64,000 nucleotides of DNA. Origin: Labedella endophytica (GTDB lineage Bacteria; Actinomycetota; Actinomycetes; Actinomycetales; Microbacteriaceae). The translations under genes were made by a program, and so were the position numbers. A model generated the notes under the pieces. It ran no database searches, had not been told where the DNA came from, and saw nothing but the letters and a program-made list of their open reading frames with translations. The DNA lies in contig NZ_RZGZ01000003.1 in the NCBI RefSeq assembly GCF_003990045.1, positions 62,001 through 126,000 of the forward strand, written 5' to 3'. This document shows positions 57,736-64,000 of the stretch, piece by piece; within the stretch, counting starts at the first letter, position 1; the number at the start of each line of letters is the position of its first letter.

Positions 57736-58088
57736 CGACCGAGTTCGCGTCGGCCGGCGACGACGCCGCTGATCACCGCGACGGCCGCGTAGACCAGGCC
57801 GACCACGGGGTGCCCGAGGTCGAGCCAGGCGAGGGTCGCGGCGGCGACGACGAGGAGTTCGACGAGGGATCGGCCGAAGACGTCGATGGAGAAGACGGCC
57901 TTCGGGGACCGGAAGAGCGCCCACAGCAGGATCGCGACGGCCGGTGCGCCGATGCCCACGACGATGGCGAGCGGGAACTCGAAGGCCACGAAGCCCCAGA
58001 TGCCGAGCGTCACGAACGCGAACAGCTCGAGGACGAGGCGCAGGACGTCGTTGACACCGATGCGCGTGGGGGAGGTCGTTGCAGTCAC
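57732..58088 (-). CDS. YrdB family membrane protein (DUF2568)
   Basis: 118 residues with four hydrophobic helices and the DUF2568 start GVNDVLRLVLELFAFVTLGIWGF. Function unknown. It is translationally coupled (ATGA overlap) to the FAD-linked oxidase downstream, so the two are probably co-expressed, though no functional link is known. Confidence 0.85.
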   Translation of the reverse strand: MTATTSPTRIGVNDVLRLVLELFAFVTLGIWGFVAFEFPLAIVVGIGAPAVAILLWALFRSPKAVFSIDVFGRSLVELLVVAAATLAWLDLGHPVVGLVYAAVAVISGVVAGRRELGR

Positions 58089-58145
58089 GGGTCGATTTTA
58101 GGCGAGCGAGCCGTGGCCCGTCGCACGCGGGTCAGAGGACGTCGG

Positions 58146-59012
58146 TCAGCGGAAGATGATTGTCCGTGCGCCGTCCAGCAGGACGCGGTCCTCCGAGAAC
58201 CACTTGACGGCCTGGGTGAGGGTGCGGCTCTCCTCGTCCTGACCGATCGCGACGAGCTCCGATGCGGAGCGGGAGTGGTCCACCCGGACGACGTTCTGCT
58301 CGATGATCGGGCCCTCGTCGAGATCGCTCGTCACGAAGTGCGCCGTGGCGCCGATGAGCTTGACGCCGCGGGCGTGCGCCTGCCGATAGGGGTTCGCGCC
58401 CTTGAAGCCCGGGAGGAACGAGTGGTGGATGTTGATGGCCCGACCGGCGAGGCGCTCGCACAGCTCGGGGGAGAGGATCTGCATGTACCGGGCGAGCACG
58501 ACGAGCTCGATGTCGTGCTCCTCGACCGCGTCGACGATGCGCCGCTCGAAGGCCGCCTTCTCCTGGGCGTTCGTGACCGGTGCCGCGACGAAGGGCACGC
58601 CGTAGAACTGGGCGAGGTCGCGCAGGCTCCCGTGGTTGGCGAGCACGAGGGGGATGTCGACGGCGAGCTGGCCGGCGCGCTGCCGGAAGAGCAGGTCGTT
58701 GAGGCAGTGCGCGGCCGTCGAGGCCAGGACGAGGGTCTTGAGGGGGCGCCCCACGACGTCGAGCCTCCACTGCATCGTGTAGCGATCGGCGATCGGCTCG
58801 AGCGCGGCGGCGAATGTCTCGCGATCCGCGGCCGACTCGACCTGGAGTCTCATGAAGAAGCGTCCGGTATCGGCGCTCGAGAACTGCTGGCTCTCCGTGA
58901 TGTTGCCGAGCGCGCCCACGACGGCGCCGCTCACGGCGTGCACGATGCCGGGTCGATCGGCGCAGACGATGGTGAGGACCCAGTGGTTCAGGGTCGTGTT
59001 GTGGTCGGTCAC
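58146..59012 (-). CDS. purU: Formyltetrahydrofolate deformylase
   Basis: Hydrolyses 10-formyl-THF to THF and formate, balancing one-carbon pools with purine synthesis. 288 residues from a GTG. The N-terminal ACT domain (about 8-85) starts HWVLTIVCADRPGIVHAV; the formyltransferase-like domain has PLVLANHGSLRDLAQFYGVPF, ARYMQILSPEL and INIHHSFLPGFKGANPY with the catalytic His, and an Asp in DLDEGPIIEQNV. TACCCT on the minus strand lies 6 bases before the GTG (leaderless). The ACT domain implies allosteric control, by glycine and methionine in E. coli. Confidence 0.95.
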   Translation of the reverse strand: MTDHNTTLNHWVLTIVCADRPGIVHAVSGAVVGALGNITESQQFSSADTGRFFMRLQVESAADRETFAAALEPIADRYTMQWRLDVVGRPLKTLVLASTAAHCLNDLLFRQRAGQLAVDIPLVLANHGSLRDLAQFYGVPFVAAPVTNAQEKAAFERRIVDAVEEHDIELVVLARYMQILSPELCERLAGRAINIHHSFLPGFKGANPYRQAHARGVKLIGATAHFVTSDLDEGPIIEQNVVRVDHSRSASELVAIGQDEESRTLTQAVKWFSEDRVLLDGARTIIFR

Positions 59013-59018
59013 CGTCCT

Positions 59019-59024
59019 AGGGTA
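59019..59024 (-). promoter_or_regulatory. -10 element of purU
   Basis: TACCCT on the minus strand, 6 bases before the GTG start, indicating a leaderless message. Confidence 0.5.
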
Positions 59025-59182
59025 TTGCCACGCGGGAGGCGTAGACTGCCAGCGGTCGGTGATTCCCCCCGGCCCTGGGCGCGCACATCGGCGCGCAGAC
59101 GAACTCGAGCGGTCGCATCGCCACCAGCCGAGTGAACGCCAAACGTCTCTCGTTTCCCTCCGATGATTGTCTGTGCCGCGCC

Positions 59183-60415
59183 ATGACCACCTCTCCTGAC
59201 CGATCCTTCCTCACGCCCACCGGCTCGATCCCGTCCGGTGCCCGATTCCCCTGGTGGGGGATGATCGCGCTGTCCGTCGCGACGTTCCTCTCCGTGACCA
59301 GCGAGATGATGCCGACCGGGCTCCTCCCGGAGATGAGCGCCGACCTCGGCGTCACCGAGGCCTCCGTCGGGCTCCTCGTGACGGTGTTCGCCTTCACGGT
59401 CGTCGTGTCGAGCGCGCCGCTGACGGCCGTGACCCTGCGCATCCCGCGGAAGCCGTTCCTCCTCGGCGTCATCGCGCTTCTCGGGCTCGCCAACCTGCTG
59501 ACGGCGCTCGCCCCCGACTACACCCTCGTCGTGGCGAGCCGAATCCTGGGGGGCCTCGCGCACGGACTCTTCTGGTCCACCGTGCCGGCCTACGCCGCAC
59601 GGCTCGTGCCGAAGGACCTCATCGCGCGCGCCGTCTCCGTCACGATCGCCGGCGGCACGCTCGCGTTCGTTCTGGGTGTGCCCCTGGGCACCGCCCTCGG
59701 GCAGGCGATCGGTTGGCGATGGGGCTTCGTGGCCGTCGCCATCGCCTTCGCGATCGGCGTCGTCGCGGTGGGGCTCCTGCTCCCGGGGGTCGGTCCGGCG
59801 GAACGGCGGGCGCCGCACCGGGCCGCGGACGGTCGGCGTTCCCTCGATCCGACGGCGCTTCCGGTCGCTCTCGTGTGTCTCACGGTGGCCGTCGTCATGA
59901 TCGGCCACTACGCCATCTACACCTACATCGCGCCGTTCATGACGCAGGAGATCGGCATCGACCCGAGCCTGTTCAGCGTCGTCCTGTTCGGCTACGGCAT
60001 CGCCGGTGCCGCCGGACTGGTGCTCTCGGGCACGGTGTTCGCGCGTCGACCGAGCACAGGGCTCGTCGCGGCGCTCGCCGGTTCCGCGCTCTTCGTGACG
60101 ATCGCCGCTCTGGCGGTCGGCAACACCGTCGTCGCGATCATCGCCGTCATGCTCTGGGGCGTGGCGTTCGGGATGATCCCGCCGCTCATGCAGACGCGGG
60201 TCCTCCAGGTGGCGAGCACGCGCATCCGCGACACGGCCGCCGCTTTCTACACGACGGCCTTCAATGTCGGGATCGGCGGGGGAGCACTTGTCGGCGCGTG
60301 GCTGTTGGAGACCGGGGGACTCGGAGCGCTGCCTCCGACACAGATCGTGCTCACGGTGCTCGGCTTGGTGATCGTCGTGCTGGTCGGTCGCGGTCGGGCG
60401 TCGAGACGGTCTTGA
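59183..60415 (+). CDS. MFS transporter, AraJ/SotB-like DHA1 family
   Basis: 410 residues from the ATG at 59183; an ATG 17 codons earlier is in frame but has no ribosome-binding site. Twelve predicted helices. The first helix motif LSVATFLSVTSEMMPTGLLPEMSADLGVTEASVGLLVT and the RxxG-like loop SRILGGLAHGLFWSTVPAYAARLV are typical of the DHA1 sugar/drug-efflux branch (AraJ, SotB, YdhP), here cited in pieces. Substrate unknown. The last 18 codons with the stop are duplicated downstream. Confidence 0.9.
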   Translation: MTTSPDRSFLTPTGSIPSGARFPWWGMIALSVATFLSVTSEMMPTGLLPEMSADLGVTEASVGLLVTVFAFTVVVSSAPLTAVTLRIPRKPFLLGVIALLGLANLLTALAPDYTLVVASRILGGLAHGLFWSTVPAYAARLVPKDLIARAVSVTIAGGTLAFVLGVPLGTALGQAIGWRWGFVAVAIAFAIGVVAVGLLLPGVGPAERRAPHRAADGRRSLDPTALPVALVCLTVAVVMIGHYAIYTYIAPFMTQEIGIDPSLFSVVLFGYGIAGAAGLVLSGTVFARRPSTGLVAALAGSALFVTIAALAVGNTVVAIIAVMLWGVAFGMIPPLMQTRVLQVASTRIRDTAAAFYTTAFNVGIGGGALVGAWLLETGGLGALPPTQIVLTVLGLVIVVLVGRGRASRRS

Positions 60416-60539
60416 GCCTCGTCGGATCGCGGCTCGTGGTCAGTCGGTGATCGGCTTGGTGATCGTCGTGCTGGTCGGTCGCGGTCGGGCGTCGAGACGG
60501 TCTTGAGCCTCGTCGGATCGGCTCGTCGTCAGTCCGTCG
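60360..60539 (+). repeat. Tandem duplication of the MFS gene 3' end
   Basis: Two adjacent copies, 60360-60450 and 60451-60539, period 91 bases. The first 69 bases are identical and include the last 18 codons and TGA of the MFS gene; the rest has small differences (a 2-base gap and a few substitutions). The second copy ends in the terminal codons of the convergent sigma-factor gene (stop 60529-60531), so the duplicated segment spans the junction of both genes. Confidence 0.93.
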
Positions 60540-63045
60540 TCGAGCCGGGGTCGGGTGTCGCAGGCGTCGCAGGAGACGGTGCCCCTGGCATCACCGAGTC
60601 CGGTGTCTCGGCATCGGACGTCTCGGCATCGGACGTCTCGGCATCCGGCGCCGCGACGTCCGGTGTGTCCGAGTCCGGCGTGCCCGTCTCCGTCTCCTCG
60701 ATCGCTGGGATGCTCGGCCCGGTCTCGATCACGCCAGGGCCTCCCGACGGCGCCGGTGCACCGACATCGGGATCGTCCTCGGCCTCACGGGACGCGTCGG
60801 CGCCGTCCGGATGGGGGAACGCATCGGATGCCGCGTCCACATCTGTGACCGCAGCCGCTTCGTCGGAGGACGATGCCGAACGCGATTCCGTCGTGCCCGT
60901 GGGGAGGACGACGAAGACCCTGATCTGACGTGCGGGCCCCGTTCGACCGGTCTCGTCCGTGTAGGCGACGGTGACCGTGTGCCATTCGAGGCCGAGCGAG
61001 GTCCATTGCGCCCCCTCGTTCCACCCGCACGTCGACGTCGTGCCCGACTCGTCGTAGCGGCAGGTGAAAATCGGCTGGTCATCGACGGAACCGGCGACGA
61101 CGGCGCCCGGGAAGGCGCTCCCGAGAGTGAGATCGAGGTCCGTCGCGAACAGGATGGCACCATCCACCGGGTCGACGAGGCTCGGTGCCTCGCGGACCGT
61201 GACCGTCTGACGGACCGCCGCGGACGTCGATCCCGAGACGGTCTGCTCGATGGAGATCTCACTCTCGCCGACCGGGAGTGACGTGAGGGGCTCGGACACC
61301 CAGAAGCCCCCGTCCTCGTTGCTCGGGATCTCGGCGAGCACCTCGGTCCCGCGGCGGATGGTGACGGTCGCGCCGTCGTCGCCGTATCCCTGGACGACCG
61401 GGTAGAGGGCATCACCCTCGCCCTGATCGATCATGGTGATCAACGGCGCCGAGGGGATCGACGGCTCGGGGTCGACGGGGTTCTCCGGCTCCGTCGGTTT
61501 GGCCGGCTCGGTCGGTCTGGCCGGGGCGATGGGGACGGTCGGACGCGTCGGGGTGTCGGTGCCGTCGTCGGGCGTGCTCGTTTCGGTCGGTGTGTTCGGC
61601 TCCGGCGTCGACGACTCCTGGGGCTCGGAGGACGGGGGAGCCGTGGTCGGGGGTGATGAGGGCGACCCGGCGGCGGATGGATCGGCACCGGACGAGAGGT
61701 CCGAGCGCTCGTCGGACGTCTCGGTGGGCGCGGTCTCAGTGACGGTCTCCGAACCGGCCTGGGGGCCGGGGGCCGGGGCGGTCGCCGTCGGACTGAACGC
61801 GAGCGTGGCGGCCACGGCTCCGGCGGTCACCAGGGCGACGACGCCCGAGACGATTCCGGTCGTGAGGGCTCCGGCGGAGATCGTACCGGCGGAGATCGTA
61901 CCGGCGGAGACGGCGCCGGCGGAGGCCGCGCCGGCGGACGAGGCCCCGACTGCTGTGCCTCCCGAACCGACGGCACCCGACGTCGCGGCCCCTGAACCGA
62001 CGGCCCCTGAACCGACGGCCCCGGAACCAGCGGCTCCTGCGCCCGTGAGCGAGCCGAGCAGCGACGGGTCCACGGGCACGCCGAGGGAGGCCCCGTGTCC
62101 GCCGAGAACGGCGGCCGGCATCGCGGCGGTCGTGAAGGCAGACGACGAGCCGGTCTGGAGCCACGCCAGGTAGCCCGTCGCACCGGCCGTGCCGGCCGCG
62201 AGCGGGAGGAGGACGAGAGCGATGCGCGATCCGACCTCTCGGGCCTCGGCCGCCACGATCGTGCAGCGCGCGCAACCGTCGAGATGGGCCTCGATCTTGC
62301 CGGTATCACGTTTGCCGAGCGCTCCGCGGGTGTAGGAGCCGATCCGTTCGATCGTCCAGCGGTGCTCGGAGTCCGCGGGAACGGCCGCGATGTGGGCCTG
62401 GATCCAGGCCTGCCGCAGTCCTTCGCGCGCCCGGTAGGCGAGTGCCGCGACCGCATTGGGCTTCATCGCGAGGAGGGGCGCCACCTGCTGGGGGGTCATC
62501 CGCTCGACCTCGCAGTACCAGAGCACCTCCTGCCACCGGGTCGGCAGGCTGCGGAACGCCGTGGCCGTGAGACTGCGATCGAGTGCCGCCATGGTCTCCT
62601 CGTCGCGGGATGCAGGATCCTCGAAGGACTCGAGCGTGTCGATCGACGCTTCGCGTCGTGCCCGACCCCACGCCGATGCCGTGTTGCGGATGGTCGTGAA
62701 GAGGTAGGGGCGGAAGGCTCCGGTGGGACCACCGCCCTTCTGGAGCGCCTGGTAGATCTTCGCGAACGATTCCTGCACGAGGTCGTCGGGGTCGAGCGAC
62801 GAGGTGAAGGAACGGGCGACGGTTCGCCCTGCGCGGGCATGACGGCGCCACAGCTCGCCGTAGGCTGCACCGTCACCGGCGCGCGTGTAGAGGATGAGAT
62901 CGCCGTCGGACGCGTCGTTCCACTGCGAGTAGGCGGGGACGTCGTCGGTCGTCACGTCGTCGACGATCGCGTCGTCCGCCGTCAGGTCCTCGGGGGTCGC
63001 GTCCGATCCTGATGCATTGGTGGGTGCGGTGCTCTCGTCGTGCAC
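60529..63045 (-). CDS. ECF-type sigma factor fused to zinc motif, membrane helices and extracytoplasmic tail
   Basis: 838 residues from a GTG at 63045 with GGAGA 5 bases upstream; an ATG at 63132 is possible, but codons between have poor third-position GC. Order: acidic leader; sigma region 2 (about 60-125, DPDDLVQESFAKIYQAL); region 4 (about 165-215, ERMTPQQVAPLLAMKPNAVAALAYRAREGL in part); an anti-sigma-like HxxxCxxC zinc motif at His254/Cys258/Cys261; a helix (about 274-296); Gly/Ala/Ser repeats; a second helix (GIVSGVVALVTAGAVAATLAF); a long Pro/Thr/Glu stretch; Ig-like domains with a Cys pair (FTCRYDESGTTSTCGW); and an acidic repeat tail. It may be a self-contained envelope sensor. Confidence 0.87.
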   Translation of the reverse strand: MHDESTAPTNASGSDATPEDLTADDAIVDDVTTDDVPAYSQWNDASDGDLILYTRAGDGAAYGELWRRHARAGRTVARSFTSSLDPDDLVQESFAKIYQALQKGGGPTGAFRPYLFTTIRNTASAWGRARREASIDTLESFEDPASRDEETMAALDRSLTATAFRSLPTRWQEVLWYCEVERMTPQQVAPLLAMKPNAVAALAYRAREGLRQAWIQAHIAAVPADSEHRWTIERIGSYTRGALGKRDTGKIEAHLDGCARCTIVAAEAREVGSRIALVLLPLAAGTAGATGYLAWLQTGSSSAFTTAAMPAAVLGGHGASLGVPVDPSLLGSLTGAGAAGSGAVGSGAVGSGAATSGAVGSGGTAVGASSAGAASAGAVSAGTISAGTISAGALTTGIVSGVVALVTAGAVAATLAFSPTATAPAPGPQAGSETVTETAPTETSDERSDLSSGADPSAAGSPSSPPTTAPPSSEPQESSTPEPNTPTETSTPDDGTDTPTRPTVPIAPARPTEPAKPTEPENPVDPEPSIPSAPLITMIDQGEGDALYPVVQGYGDDGATVTIRRGTEVLAEIPSNEDGGFWVSEPLTSLPVGESEISIEQTVSGSTSAAVRQTVTVREAPSLVDPVDGAILFATDLDLTLGSAFPGAVVAGSVDDQPIFTCRYDESGTTSTCGWNEGAQWTSLGLEWHTVTVAYTDETGRTGPARQIRVFVVLPTGTTESRSASSSDEAAAVTDVDAASDAFPHPDGADASREAEDDPDVGAPAPSGGPGVIETGPSIPAIEETETGTPDSDTPDVAAPDAETSDAETSDAETPDSVMPGAPSPATPATPDPGSTTD

Positions 63046-63648
63046 GACTTCTCCGTATGGCTCGGCAGCTCGTCGGGGGGCGCGATCGGGTGTGTGCGCG
63101 GGATCCGGAGCCGGGTTCGGGTGGGGCTTCATCCTGAGAGACGCGTCCTCGGCCGGATCATGACGTCGGTTCCCGATTCTCCTCTTCCGACGGGCCCCGT
63201 GGGAGGAAATCTCGAACCTGTGGATGACGGTCCGATGGAGTCGTTCCCGGAGTCGCGTCATGATCCGGAGACGTCGCACTCTCTCGGGGTGACGACGAGT
63301 CCACGGAGCCGGCCCAGCCGAACTCCCGGCCTCGGTCGCCGTCACCGAGTTCTTGCATTCGCGGTGACGGACGCCGGCACCCATTCGGCCATGCCGGCAC
63401 GGACCTGCTCTGTCCTTCTGGACGCAGGATCGGACCCCGCGGGCACGAGCTCGGGTCCGGATCTCCAGCGGGGTGGTGGTGCTCGGGGGAGCCCACCACC
63501 TCCGCTCGAGCGAGTGAACCGTGGTCCATGCGACGAGCGGAATGTATCGGGTTCGTCACCGTGGTTCCGGACCGACGACTGCAAACCGCTGATAGATTAA
63601 TAGGGACACCAGGCCGACCACCCCAGCCGACCACCTCGAGGGACCCCC
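63046..63648. other. 603-base divergent intergenic region
   Basis: Lies between the divergent sigma-fusion and mrpA genes. Open frames on both strands show irregular third-position composition and no recognisable domains, so I call no gene. A TAGATT-like -10 for mrpA lies near 63590-63600 and a hairpin-like GGTGGTG ... CACCACC pair near 63471-63500. TACATT on the minus strand near 63545 could be a -10 for the sigma gene with a long leader. Confidence 0.5.
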
Positions 63649-64000
63649 ATGGCGATCATGACAGTGCTTTTCGCGGTGCTGTCGTTCGCGGCTCCCGCCA
63701 TCGTCCGTCTCCTCGGGCGACGCGCCTTCTTCGTCCTGGCCGCTGTTCCGGTCGTCGCCTTCGTGCACACGCTCGTCGCCACTCCCGTGATCCTCCAGGC
63801 CGGGGGCAGTGTCGACGAGTCGTTCGCGTGGATCCCGCAGCTCGAGATCGTCCTGAGCTTCCGGATGGACGCGCTCGCCTGGCTGCTCGCGCTCGTCGTC
63901 ACGGGGGTCGGGGCCCTCGTGCTCGTCTACTGCGCCTCCTACTTCTCGGACGACGAGCCGTCGCTCGGCCGCTTCGCCGCGCTCCTCCTCGGGTTCGCCG
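63649..64000 (+). CDS. mrpA: Na+/H+ antiporter subunit A (MrpA/MnhA), N-terminal part
   Basis: The first 117 codons of a large membrane protein, cut by the window end. ATG at 63649 with GAGGGA 6 bases upstream. Helices alternate with short loops, and LEIVLSFRMDALAWLLALVVTGVGALVLVYCASYF is the N-terminal signature of MrpA and NADH dehydrogenase subunit 5 (quoted here only as its opening LEIVLSFRMDALAW). MrpA heads operons for multisubunit Na+/H+ antiporters, so mrpB-G genes are expected beyond the window. Confidence 0.88.
   Translation, partial: MAIMTVLFAVLSFAAPAIVRLLGRRAFFVLAAVPVVAFVHTLVATPVILQAGGSVDESFAWIPQLEIVLSFRMDALAWLLALVVTGVGALVLVYCASYFSDDEPSLGRFAALLLGFA

Noticed and set aside
59132-59182. 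Earlier ATG of the MFS transporter.
   Set aside because: No ribosome-binding site; the polar 17-residue extension does not fit the family, whose first helix follows the ATG at 59183.
63046-63384. N-terminal extension of the sigma-fusion protein upstream of 63045.
   Set aside because: Codons there have many A/T third positions and no good ribosome-binding site, while the GTG at 63045 has GGAGA at the right distance. The ATG at 63132 remains a minor alternative.
63040-63600. A 186-codon frame in the long intergenic region before mrpA.
   Set aside because: Irregular third-position composition, no ribosome-binding site, no domain, and an overlapping frame of similar length on the other strand.

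Overview
The window is a gene-dense chromosomal segment of a high-GC Gram-positive actinobacterium, most likely of the family Microbacteriaceae. The evidence is the strong G/C preference at third codon positions, many GTG/TTG starts, many genes with a TAGGCT-like -10 hexamer only 6-9 bases before the start codon (leaderless or nearly leaderless transcripts), HrcA/CIRCE and HspR/HAIR heat-shock operators, and a conserved actinobacterial gene order (pcrA/uvrD1 - sucC - sucD - PerM-like - purN - purH). No tRNA, rRNA, CRISPR array or intact insertion sequence was seen.

Region 1 (1-13.6 kb) is core metabolism: the end of rplM, then rpsI, glmM, a secreted beta-lactamase-fold protein, coaA divergent from glmS, and a tightly overlapping acpS-alr-tsaE-tsaB-rimI-tsaD cluster that joins cell-wall precursor synthesis to tRNA t6A modification. 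Two small membrane proteins, a THUMP-like methyltransferase and a groES gene under two CIRCE-type operators follow. Region 2 (13.7-20.7 kb) holds a RarD-like transporter and a branched-chain-amino-acid-type ABC uptake system, whose binding-protein gene points toward a convergent livH-livM-livG-livF operon. The LivH permease carries an extra secreted domain.

Region 3 (20.9-36.2 kb) carries guaB, guaB3, glpD, a nuclease-fold hypothetical gene, a KhtTU-like antiporter, SURF1, DUF3817, guaA, a Bax-inhibitor-like protein, a glycerophosphodiesterase and PcrA. Region 4 (36.3-49.8 kb) carries an MpaB-like oxygenase, sucCD, a PerM-like protein, purN, purH, a membrane-fused dimethylargininase, a heterodimeric ABC exporter preceded by a possible leader peptide, a lipoprotein, an alkyltransferase-like gene with no normal start codon, and an acetyltransferase. 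Region 5 (49.9-64 kb) has icd, an Hsp20 gene with both HAIR and CIRCE operators, a large secreted subtilase, a small lipoprotein, an FAD-linked oxidase, YrdB, purU, an MFS transporter, an 838-residue sigma factor fused to a zinc motif, membrane helices and an extracytoplasmic tail, and the start of an Mrp antiporter operon.

Purine and folate genes (guaB, guaB3, guaA, purN, purH, purU) are concentrated here in separate transcription units. The pattern I consider least explained is short tandem duplication of sequence at or just after stop codons: guaB (67-bp spacing), pcrA (six 8-bp units), the 55.8-kb lipoprotein (seven 15-bp units) and the MFS gene (about 91 bp, twice). An older 84-bp-spaced repeat lies in the convergent gap after the binding-protein gene. 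The best candidates for unusual biology are this repeat pattern, the membrane-tethered sigma fusion, the dual heat-shock operator on hsp20, the membrane-anchored dimethylargininase and the LivH fusion.
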